Source of the DNA: Dendrolimus kikuchii
Taxonomy: Eukaryota > Arthropoda > Insecta > Lepidoptera > Lasiocampidae
Assembly: GCA_019925095.2 (NCBI GenBank)
Contig: CM034406.1
Location: forward strand, 18,084,888-18,148,887
Length of the DNA stretch: 64,000 nt
Direction: 5' to 3'
This document shows, in pieces, positions 1 to 10,900 of this stretch; within the stretch, counting starts at the first letter, position 1, and each line of letters opens with the position of its first letter. The notes beneath the pieces are model-generated. The model had not been told where the DNA came from and ran no database searches. It saw only the letters and a list, made by a program, of their open reading frames with translations. Both the position numbers and the translations under genes were made by a program.

Positions 1-39
1 AATTCTGATGTCTTCGTATAGTAGCGCAGTTGTATTGTA

Positions 40-252
40 GGCTACAACCGACGCTATTCAATGGAGTTCTTCTGAAAACTCGAAAGGCTACATTTGACTA
101 TACGGTTCACATTTCTCACAAACACATAATTACTACTCAAAAACTATCAATATCCTACAACTATTGTTCATTTTAGAGTGATTTTACACATTTTTAGAAA
201 ATAAAACTGTACGGGACAACGTCCCCATTTAAGTTCCCGTCAAAAACTCTCA
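40..252 (-). mobile_element. REP-G copy, partial
   Basis: Matches the first two-thirds of the copy at 3853-4094 (CTCAAAAACTATCAATATCC, TTTTAGAAAATAAAACTG). The 3' part is missing. Confidence 0.7.
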
Positions 253-1078
253 ACTCACTTATGAATGAGCCATAACTACGACACTATGCTCCAAGCTTGC
301 AATTATGGAGGATAGAGGTAAGGATAATCATCTCATATAGGAAAATAGTTGAAGAAGTGTCCAGTTGTAAGCTGTAAATAACAGTTCAAAAACCGTCCAC
401 AATGGCGCTGATGTAGACAAAGAGTATGGCATGAATGTAGCTGTTGTAGAAGAATCGCAGTATGCCGAGTTAAAAAAAATAATATCTTTGGCGACTAGAG
501 TAGTTGGTGACAGTACACTGTTATAAAACGTCAACTATTTACGTAGTACAAAGTAATTGACTAAATATAACCTCAAAGAATTGTTATGTGAAAAAGTGAA
601 TAGTGATTTTATTTCGTGAATTTTGAATAATACGCTTAGTTATTTTGTAATATTTAATTTTATAAAACAAAAACACTATAATAATACTCTAAAAACTTTT
701 GGCGCTTTCTTTAAAATTCACCCTGATGCCAAAGTGGCGCCACCCCAATTTAATGCATTTCGATGGATACTTCTTCATATACAGAGATGGTTCTTCTTAC
801 CTCTACCCCCCATACTTGCAACATAAGAAAAGTCGTTCGCAGGTCATTTTAGTAAGGTAATTAAAAATCAAATTATAAGTACAAGTAAATAAGCTTCGAG
901 ACGTTTTTGCATTTGTAGTAGTATTTGTATATTTACTGGACTTCTAAACTTGAAATTAACCTTAAAATTTAGTATTAAAAATTATGTTTAGTATTTATTA
1001 TTTTAATATCGAGCCTTAACCGCCATTTTGTCGTAACCGACAATTGGAACTAATTATATTTTTTGTTGTAAAAGGTAT
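253..1078. other. Intergenic, nothing recognised
   Basis: AT-rich with no coding signal or clear repeat. The short frames here are chance. The same applies to 1548-2265 and 3047-3800. Confidence 0.5.
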
Positions 1079-1542
1079 TGTTACGAGTTGCAGGACTCGA
1101 ATTAAAAATGCCGTTGGAATTACTATAGAATTTATTACAACTATACAAACACGTATAACACAGGTACAAATATAACTGGACTCAACCAGTACAAACGTGA
1201 TGGATTTAATAACGTGCGCAAAGTCCGTCACTATATAGCTCATCGAATGTACACATGTCTTGCTCGTATCGTAATCGTCGTTTGACTGCCTCACCTCTCG
1301 GTTCGGGCATTGTTTTATACTAAACTATACAAATACAATACGTCTACCTGCCAAGCGTCAACGCGATTTCCCAGAAAACGTAATCCGCACACCTGCTTAA
1401 TTACTCCTGCGAACGGCCATAAACTAGTACAATACACAATAGGCTGTTTTTCTAAGTAAACAAAAGAAGTCCAAATGCGGGAAGGTAATAAACTGTGCTT
1501 TATGGCAGGCAGGTGTGCATTCACTTTTGTCGGCATGTAACA
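1079..1542 (-). mobile_element. Solo LTR 1
   Basis: 464 bp bounded by TGTTAC...GTAACA with 4-bp duplication gtat (1075-1078 and 1543-1546). On the minus strand it has a weak TATA-like segment and an AATAAATT-type polyadenylation region near the 3' end. No internal coding sequence or partner LTR lies nearby. ORFs inside are incidental. Confidence 0.8.
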
Positions 1543-2519
1543 GTATTATAAACTATAATTTAGTTTTAAGACTTTCAGTTTTAGTTAGGTTAGACCCTAC
1601 TAAATAAAAAACTGACACTTTTAGACAAATTAAATACATTTTGCAAAAAAAAAAACTTACTTACAAATGTCGCTTATAATAAAATGGCGGTAGAGGCTCG
1701 ATATTATTAGTTTCATATTAAGTACCTGCCTATAAAAATATATAAAAGTATTCGTTTATATATTTATGTGCTGACGGTACACTACTACAAACGCAAAAAC
1801 GTCCTAAAGCTAATTTATCTATAAAGCTTTAATTGGTTATTTTATTATAGCGCCTGCTACACCCGGGATCATATTATTGCTAGTGACTGTGTCACGCAGA
1901 TGTATATTTGTTTAATGTGTTATTTGAGACGCCATATTTTTAATCATGGCAAACATTAACAGATGGATATGTATATATGTTATAGTCAAAGGTCGACAGT
2001 CTCTTCCCGGAACGACTAGTCCATCCTAGGTTTGATCAAAGCCTTTCGACAAAACCCGAAATAAATTCCAATTTCGGCCTTTGACTGAAATATTTTTAGT
2101 CAAACCTAGAAATACTTAACTTTTTAATCAAACGTTGAACGAATATAAACTGTTTCGGGCTTTGCCTAGTCGATCTTAGAAGTCACTATGGCAGTCTCGG
2201 CCAAACGTCGATTCGTACTGCACTTGTTACATGTTTAATGACTATATAATAATAATAACAATTATTACCCGCAGGGGGGCTTTGTGGCGAAGCCTTAGGT
2301 GAGTAGCGACACCTCGTACCTGACTCCGGGGGCCAAGACAAGGCCCCCGCTTCCGTGCTTGCCTTAACCAGCCGGCACGGAGTGGAGATCGCTAGAGCTA
2401 AGACTCAAGCTCCAGGGGTGGAAGTGATAAATGGCCTAACGTCGGAAGTAGCTTCGGTGAACCTGCAGCCCACCTCTCGACACCCATGTTGCTCCTGTCT
2501 TTATGGCATTTTTTGGGGC

Positions 2520-2868
2520 CCATGCATGGAGTGGCGAGTCACCGTCTGCCCATTTTTCCATGTTCCCCGAACATTGCGATGGGCAGACGTCATAGTCCCC
2601 ATATTCTCAGACCTCTAGTACCATTAGCAGTTCACCACAATAGCCCGGTACTTTTTGTCCTCATTTTCCACAAGAGTCCTACACTGGCCGGGGCTTGTCC
2701 TTGGGTGCATTACTATATGGTGTAGACGGGGATAATCGCCGGTCAGTGTCACGCCACATTTACGTTAATTTTGTCAAGGGGCCTCTACGTGTTCGCCTTC
2801 CCATGGCCCCATGCAAGCCCTCCAAATGTGCGGGCCATTTTTATGGCCCGTGGTCTTGAAAGACATAC
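2520..2868 (+). repeat. Dispersed repeat REP-J, copy 1
   Basis: It holds CCATTTTTCCATGTTCCCCG, CACTGGCCGGGGCTTGTCC and TATGGCCCGTGGTCT. The GC-richer block 2270-2520 upstream may belong to the same element. A second copy is at 43000-43325. Confidence 0.72.
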
Positions 2869-2882
2869 AATAATAACAATAA

Positions 2883-3039
2883 TAATCGGCAGACAAACAC
2901 ACATATTGTATATCCCCAAATTAAGCAAGTTACGCTTGTGTTATGGGTTATATACAACGGACTACTCTGGGGCCGATCCCAGACACCCAGACCATAGTAA
3001 ATAACGGAGAAAATAGCCCGCTCAACTACAGAGGCCGTC
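2883..3039 (-). mobile_element. SINE-P with the B-box region deleted
   Basis: A minus-strand copy lacking about 80 internal bases between GGAGAAAAT and AGCCCGCTC, which removes box B and part of the tRNA-like head. It is inserted at AAGACATACA in the 2520-2868 repeat. Confidence 0.78.
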
Positions 3040-3852
3040 AAAATATAAATTAGTGTCTCCTAAGTTAGACATAAATTCGTTAGTCAGACTTTATGTCAGA
3101 CCTGAGGTTTGACTAGTCAAACTTAGGAACGCCAGAGCTTCTATGTTTGACTCTAACATATACACTAATGTAATTAATCAGTAACAACGATATTTTTAAC
3201 GGTATAAGACGCATTTAGACGCAGTCACTAGCAAGAACGAGGTGAAGCAGAGACATCATAGTTGGCAAATAACTAGGGTACGATCCGCATAGTAGTTCAG
3301 TTCATGCATATACGAACCGCTAAGCCAATCACATAATTCCTCTCAACGATTGGTTTCCAAAAGGTAGTCAACTCATATATACATATATACATAACATCAT
3401 ATATACATTAATTAATATTTTATATTAAGGAAGACAAGATTTTTCAATTTCTAAAGACGATAATACACGATCAAGTATAATCAGATATAAGAATATTTTG
3501 TACATAGAAGATCCACACATCTTTATATTTACACAGAACTATTGAAACTAGAAATTGTCTGTCTGCCTGTCGGACAGTTTCCTACGAAATTATATTCAAA
3601 GTTGAAGCACAAAACCAGTCGATGTGTGCGTGAGCGCCATGTAATTGTTTCCGCTGACATGTACACAAAGGCACACATAATGTTGCAAGTAAATAGTCTT
3701 TCCAAAAAGTAGGGAATTAGAACTATTGGAGATGGTCACACTGAGACTTTGTCTTGCGGACAGACGGGACCGACGCGTCGACAAGCGAACTGAGACTTTA
3801 GATCCTACTACCCGTGCGGAGAAGGTTTGCCGATAGCCTCATGATGTCACGC

Positions 3853-4094
3853 TTTTTTTAGGTTTATGGCTTGGCAGCTAGGCCTTTAAGCCACTCTTAA
3901 ATTACAATATCGTTTCCATTCAGCGGAGTTCTTGTGACAACTAAAAAGGCCACATTTGACTATACAGTTCAAATTTCTCACATAATCATTACTCAAAAAC
4001 TACAACTACTGTTCATTTTAGAGTAATTTTACACATTTTCAGAAAATAAAACTGCACAGCACGACATCTCCTTTCAGTTCCCGCCAAAAACTCC
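3853..4094 (-). mobile_element. REP-G retroposon with 13-bp target duplication
   Basis: A poly(A)-tailed (T run at 3853) element whose minus strand starts near GGGAGTTTTTGGCGGGAAC and ends GCCTAGCTGCCAAGCC. Perfect duplication catgatgtcacgc at 3840-3852 and 4095-4107. Confidence 0.82.
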
Positions 4095-4284
4095 CATGAT
4101 GTCACGCGTCGATGTTCAGTAGGGTTGACAAAAAAGTTTACATAAATAATTGTTGCAATAAATTTATTTACATAAGTCTATACAGTAATATGAACGAATG
4201 AATGACTGAATAACTTTATTGCACATACATTAAAGTACAATGGGCGGTCTTATCGCCAAAGGCGATCTCCTCCAGACTACAGAC

Positions 4285-4607
4285 TTTTATCCGTGCAGGA
4301 ACGGAGAAAGAATACAATTTCCTGCGGCCTGGCGGCCTGTCGTAAGAGGCGACTTAACAACCCACAGCCAGGTGGTAGGGCATTCGCCCGACTGGATGGC
4401 TACCACCCCTGGTCTAAAGTATGTCGCCATAACAACCTTGAGTTGTGTTCCGGCATTAGTGACCAGGTTCCAGTTTCCCTTAAGAGAGCAGCAGCGCATT
4501 TGCAGCAACTTGGTGTTGCAAATGTCCATAGGCGATGGTAACCGCTTTCCATCAAGTGGGCCGTCTGCCTGTCTGCTGATCTCCTGCAATAAAAAAAAAA
4601 AAAAAAC
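4285..4607 (+). mobile_element. SINE-A, full-length copy
   Basis: SINE-A is a family of about 310 bp. It starts TTTTATCCGTGCAGG, has AGAGGCGAC and GGTAGGGCAT blocks in the first half, a GGTTCCAGT segment resembling a pol III B-box in the middle, and ends GTGGGCCGTCTGCCTG, CTGCAAT and poly(A). This copy has a 17-A tail. The ORFs across it on both strands are not genes. Confidence 0.85.
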
Positions 4608-4880
4608 TACCCTACACAATTATTATCGACACCGACTACTTTATTTACCGACTTCATGGAAGATTACAGTGTATACATTTATTTGCATTCGTCATAATTA
4701 CTTTATTAAATTTATCATTGTAAGTTAAATGTTAAATTTATAATAGTAAGTAGTCATCGGCAAACCTTCTGCGGCTTCAAGACTTCTTTTGTTGCGAAGC
4801 TAATAATTTACTGGCAGACGGCCTGCGAATGGAAAATAGTTCTATCGTCGCCTATAGACGTATGCAACGCTAGATTGCAT

Positions 4881-5077
4881 CAGTGTAGGAACTGAGAAAG
4901 AATATAATTTCCTGCGGCTTTCCTAAGAGGCGACAAAACAACCCGCAGCCAGATGGTAGGGTATTTTCCCGACTGGATGGCTACCTCCATTGATCTAGGG
5001 TATGCCGCCGTAATAACCTTGTTCCGGCATTAGTGGTCAGGTTCCAGTCTCCTTTAAGAGAAGAGCCGCTTTCAAGT
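4881..5077 (+). mobile_element. SINE-A, degraded 5' half
   Basis: It matches from the GTGNAGGAAC start to the GGTTCCAGTCTCC segment with deletions, and lacks the 3' third. Confidence 0.65.
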
Positions 5078-5465
5078 ATGAGGGCTTTATTAGTTATAAT
5101 ACATTTTTCTGATCATACAGCAAGATAGATGATAAAAAGTGGATATTATAATTAATTATTAAGCTCTAACTGTAGCTGCACGTAATTGTAAAACATAATC
5201 CTACAGAACTTTTTCTATATATACACGACATCATAAATTAAATTAAAACAATACAATTCATTTTAAAACTAATAAGAAAATATAATTAAAATAAATAAAA
5301 GCATTTCATTGATGGCAACATCACCATAGAGAACAATTTTTATTCGATTCCCAAAATAGACCATAAACAATATACTTTAGAAATGCAAATTCATTTGTTA
5401 TATATAATCTAATTGTTAAAAAAGCGAGCAGTTCTGAATTTGAATATAATATAAATACTATACAT

Positions 5466-5690
5466 AATGGCTACGTTCCACATGAGGCTCACAACGACCA
5501 CGCTCACGACCGCGATTTTTCACGTTTCACTTGTTTGCGGGCGTAACAGTCGTAAACTCAAGTGGAACAGATTATTCAATCCTCTTGCCATGGGTGGTTG
5601 TGAGCGCTACGTGTTCGAAAATTATTACGTCTAAGTAACATTTTTGCTGCTGGTCGCTATGTGGAACCGCTGAAGGAGCATTTTGAATGT
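5466..5690. repeat. Repeat REP-L with CGTTCCACNNG ends
   Basis: It starts GCTACGTTCCACATGAGGCT and ends near GCTATGTGGAACCGCTGAAG. Related stretches at 8408-8770 and 20935-21165 share ACGTCACTAATGACGTCAT and GCAAGTGGAACGGGAAAA. It is probably an old DNA transposon family. Confidence 0.55.
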
Positions 5691-6430
5691 TGTGAGCTAG
5701 CTACAAGAGGAACGCACTGTATATAACCATATATTTTTAGTCAAAAAAGTAAAAATAAGTACAACACTATAATTACAAGTAAGTAGGTATATAAGTAGAC
5801 TAAACCATAGACAAAAATCTATGGTAACGCTAAAAATTCATTAAAAATATCGCCAAAAATCTTAAATTGCTCGTATTATTTGAAAAATGGGATGCAATCA
5901 AAATTAGAAACTAAGTTTGGAAAAGTGTTAAATGAAATCATATTCCAACTCAGAAATATATTACTTGCCTGCTATTCTTTGTCTAAAAATATTGTATCTG
6001 TTATTTTAGTGAGCAAATAGTGTTGTCTATGTTCCCATGTATATTGTAATCTTGGTAAAATTACCAGTTTAAAATGCAATAAATAATAATATTACAAAGA
6101 CAGGTGGGTACACTAAACATTACGTATAATTAAGAAATAAATAGAATTTAAACAATTATTTCACAATTTCATGAATAAATTAAAATACAAACAAAAGAAA
6201 AATGACAATCGCTTTTGGCTCTCAACAAACAATTGCTTGTGTACATTTTATTTTTGAATGATGAATCATGTAAGCTTCTTTTTATAAATCTTATGACAAA
6301 AAACTAAAATGCTAATATTTATATTAAAACCCATTTACCACAAGCCTAATTTTAGCAAAAGGCGAATGTGGTATGTACGGGCTAGCAACAGCCGTACTTC
6401 TATAATAATATATAATAAACTTCTATCATT

Positions 6431-6513
6431 AAAATCCTATGTAGGAAAACCCCCCCTACATAATTTGGTCCTTCGAGCCGGATTATGTAGGGTGTTTTCC
6501 TACATATGATTTT
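6431..6513. mobile_element. Small foldback with a recurrent loop motif
   Basis: Arms of about 33 bp (AAAATCCTATGTAGG... and ...CCTACATATGATTTT) enclose TTGGTCCTTCGAGCCGGAT, a motif also found at 9445, 9890 and 23556. Confidence 0.7.
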
Positions 6514-7831
6514 AAGTTTGTAGATGTAAATTGTTTATTGCTTAAATTATGGTAATGAAATGATTATGCTAAGATCAATGGCTGTTTTGACGACTGACCG
6601 AGTACGGTGTTAAACTAGTACTGATGCGAATGATATGTTAAACAGCACGTGTCGGCGTAAACCGCTGACACGGCAATGTACGGCTGTTGCTAGCCCATAC
6701 ATGGCGAGTTTTGGAATTGGAGGTAGTATTATAAAATAAGTAATGTTAACTATAATTAATAATCGATACTTTATACAGTTCTATGAGTCGTGGATGTTTC
6801 TAGGGCTAACTTTATTCGATACTTGAGAATCGATTTGACACATGTATAATAGTGGGCAAATAACTCAGGCATAATCCGCAGAGTAGTTTAGTTCATGCAT
6901 GTACGATTGCTTACCGAGAGAAATTCAACAGTGTAACATTAACGCAGATTTAGAAGGGGCATCATTGGACTAATGGCCGGTTCCTATATTTACTAAGCGT
7001 TCATTTATGCTACTATCGGTTAAAGTAAATTTTGTACATGTAATGTCAAATTTCAACCGATGTTATGGCAAGTGCAGTTGCAGATGTCCATGGGCGACGG
7101 TAGCCACTTGCCATCATGTGGACCCGTTTGCCAGTTTGCCTACAAGCAAACATAAAACAAAAGTGAATGAATAGTAAGATATAGGAGCCGGCCATAATAG
7201 ACTATTTCACGTGTACCCTTTCTCATCCCAAGAAAAATATTATAATAACAATACATATTTTACTTCTTTTAACTAGGCCTTACAACCCCGACTCAAAATT
7301 TTCTTATGAACCCACGACCACAGTGTACACTGTCGTATATACAAAATTGTGATTTCATCGTCGGTTAGCTAAACTTATCGTGCAAATTGAAAAATTATCA
7401 TAATGTTTATAATACAGGCAGCTGTACTTTTGTACGCATAAATTAATAAACGAACCGGGCACTTCTTTTCAAAAAACTTTTTAGCTAGACGATGTGTCAT
7501 GTCAATGTATTAAGGAAAACATATTTTTCAACATCTCTTAACATTCGACTATAAATGATAACTTTATAAATAGGCTATAGCCCAGAGAGTATATTTCATG
7601 ACCTCCGGGCTGACAAATTACCAACAGCCGAAAGAAACAAAAGTCGACAATTATTTAAATTAATTATTGACATAAAAGTAACAATTTTTAGATACGACAT
7701 TCTACAAGTGGAACGTAAAAACACCGAGCACACAAAATCTTTTGCAAACTTAAATCAATATATACAAGTCGTGACACAAGCTCACGTATACACCGCTATG
7801 CTAGTTTGGTCCTTTTGTTCGGGGGCCGCTG

Positions 7832-7964
7832 TCACATCTCAATGGAGACTCCAGACCCTCCCAACCGGGTCTCTTTCACCCTAAAGCCATTCTCTAGGAG
7901 TTGCCCCGTTAGGGAATCCACCACAGAACGGGGAGTAGACGGTGGTATTAAAACCATCGCGTAG
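7832..7964 (-). CDS. MVK: MVK exon 5 (C-terminus and stop)
   Basis: This exon supplies the last base of G352 and residues 353-395, then TGA at 7834-7832. The acceptor is gttacag|C. The sequence [10 protein letters not shown] through [13 protein letters not shown] fits the C-terminal strand of MVK, where human has IGAPGVSIH. I saw no clear AATAAA within the next few hundred bases on the minus strand, so the polyadenylation site is not assigned. Confidence 0.93.
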
Positions 7965-10900
7965 CTGTAACAAAAAAATAATTGTGTTGATTATTTGATG
8001 ATTACTGTATCAAGTATATCACATTATTACACGTAGTATCCGTGCAGGAACGGAGAAAGAATACAATTTTCCTGCGGCCGGGCGGCCTGTCGTAAGAGGC
8101 GACAAAATAACCCATAGCCAGGTGGTAGGGCATTTGCCCGACTGGATGGCTACCACCCCTGGTCTAAAGTATGTCGCCATAACAACCTTGAGTTGTGTTC
8201 CGGCATTAGTGACCAGGTTCCAGTCTCCCTTAAGAGAGCAGCAGCGCATTTGTAGCACCTTTGGTGTTGCAAATGTCTATAGGCGATGGTAACCGCTTTC
8301 CATCAAGTGGGCCGTCTGTCTGTCTGCTGAGCTCCTGCAATAAAAAAAAATTAAAAAAATAGTACTTTAAATATTTACAAGGTGAATTTTTCAAACTATA
8401 CATGTATGTATCCCACAACGCCCAAAATGCTTGGTCTGCCGTTCCACATGGCGACCACGGATGGTATGGTCGTGGCCAAAACGTCACTAATGACGTCATT
8501 ATTTGCGATCACACAGCGCTCACAACGACCCGTGTCAAGAGCTGGGTCGAAGTGGGCGTTGAATACAGAGCATTAATTCTCTCTATCGATTGATATTGAA
8601 AAAGGCGCGACTTTCAAATCAACCAATGACATTCCGTCGCTAATGCCATCAACGCTTCATAATCTGTTCCACTAGTTTATGATTGTAACGCCCGCAAGCA
8701 AGTGGAACGGGAAAAATCGCGGTCGTATATGTGGTCGTTGTAAGTCTCTTGTGGAACGTAGTCACGAGGCCGATTTTGAAGAAAACTAAACAATTAATTT
8801 TGAAAAAAAAAACACTAGTATTATTATTATTATACTCATACCAAATCATATGTATAACTTTCAAAAAATATTTTTAAGTGGAATTTATTGTTGAATCAAC
8901 CTCTTATAATTAGTTTACTTTAGCGACAAATATCGAAACATAATATTGTAGATATTTTTTGTCATAATCCTTTTGTATTATTTTTTTTGGATCTAGTTAT
9001 CTCCTTGCATGCATCTGCATAACGTTATAATTAGTGAGTGTGGCTAAATATGTCTTATTTATAGCGTTAAAAATAATACCATCGTTGAATAGCTACTGTA
9101 TATACAATATACATAATTTATCTGTCAATATTTAACGTCATTAACCATTAATCACAATACCGCATCAAATAACATATTAAACTCATCTCTACATGTGCGT
9201 GTAATGGTCAATAATTATAAGATTATCACAGATGAAGCAGTAGCATAATATGTTGTTATTAAATAAACATTAACGGTCTTATTCATAGAGAGTTAGTGTA
9301 AGTTTGAACGCTTTTTTATGGCTCTTAAAGAAGCGTTCAAAGTTACACTATCTCTCTATGAATAAGACCGTAATATAATAAGAAAATTCACGTATTACTC
9401 CATGTCAACATTTATTTATATACAGTCAACTTGCTTTCCATATATTGGTCCTTCGAGCCGGATATGAACCAGCGATCAATCGCGCTTTACTTAAGTACGA
9501 ATAGAAGATTTTAAATTTAAGTGTGATAAGTGACCGAGTCAGGGGCTGGCAACGCCGCCGCTTCAGCTGAACACGTCAAACGGCACAAATATGGAGCCTT
9601 AGGAAAAGGTTACATATTTGTGCCGTTTGGGGTTGAAACATTAGGCCCGTGGAGTCCGTCGGCTAACAGTTTCTTTAAAGACATATGTACTCTCCGACAC
9701 TACTACTATTTCGTACAACAAATAAGTACTGCCATACAGCTGCATACTGGAAATGCAGCCAGCCTTCTGGGCACGGGCCCCGTTGGCAGTGATCTGCTAC
9801 ATAGTGTATTTGAGTTTCATTGTTTTTTCGTATCTGAATACACAAAAAAAGTGTGATATTGACTCATTACTCTTCATATATTGGTGAATGGTCCTTCGAG
9901 CCGGATATGAATTAGCGTCCTACCGCGCTTTACTTCAGTATGAATAAAAGATTTTAAATTAAAGTGTGATATTGACTCACCCCCCTCCGCCTGCGCCGGT
10001 GAGCTTGCACGCGAGCCCTTTGGCCTTAGCCGCGGTTCGGATCACCTCCAGAGCTGGATGCGATACCCCCAACGCCGATAGCAGACAGTGGTTCATGTCC
10101 CACAATTCCTAGGACAATGAAACGGTATTATGTCGAGTACACACAGGGCCAAGGATAGTCATTAGCCAACGAATGAATTTCTTTGGCTCTGTGTAGATAT
10201 TTCGTAACGTTCGAATTATTCGGTTTCTTTGTAAAGGTGCTCTTACATGAGCAACTAAAATTGCTCAATCCAGGTCAATCCTCGTCAACTGTAGCGTCAC
10301 GACTACATCAAGCAATTTAGAGCGATGGCAGTATGTAGCAAGCTGTTGCAAAGATACGGCTATACAATAACATGCAATGTGGAGCAATTTAAAAAATTAG
10401 GCACAATTAGAATGTGGTGCCATCTAGTCATGTAGGATTTAACTCATAGTTACGTCTTTTACTGGTCTGTTGTCAATATTAGTATATTACTTACTGCTAA
10501 ATGTTGGTAGTCCGCCTCTGTATCTGGTTCACATTTGCCACTCGAAAGTTTTTCCAAAACCTGAAATAGTCATCAAGTCTAAGAGTTATTATAAGAGTCA
10601 GATATTTTATATTATTAAGTATAGGTTAATTATGTTTTTTGTTATTAAGTCTGGATTTTTTTTTTTATCGGCAGACAAACACACACATTGTATATCCCCA
10701 AATTAAGCAAGTTACGCTTGTGTTATGGGTAATATACAACGGACTACTCTGGGGCCGATCCCAGACACCCAGACCATAGTAAATAACGGAGAAAATACGT
10801 TTTCCGAAATTTACTATACCAGGAATCGAACCCGGAATCTCTGCGTTGCAGTGAGGTACGCCGGCAAAGGCTTAGCCCGCTCAACCACAGAGGCCGTCTG

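Larger units (their letters stand above)
5080..7831. other. Intergenic, mostly AT-rich
   Basis: Apart from REP-L (5466), the foldback (6431) and a SINE-A-like scrap at 7075-7145, I see no feature. The MVK 3' UTR should lie below 7832 but has no clear end signal. Confidence 0.45.

Noticed and set aside
4240..4728. 162-codon ORF and its antisense partners
   Set aside because: They lie across a SINE-A copy; equivalent ORFs occur in every SINE-A copy in differing frames.
3815..4775. Transposon bounded by the inverted ATCGGCAAACCTTCT pair (3815-3838 and 4754-4775)
   Set aside because: Only about 18 bp match, no target duplication, and the interval contains independent REP-G and SINE-A insertions; too weak to call.
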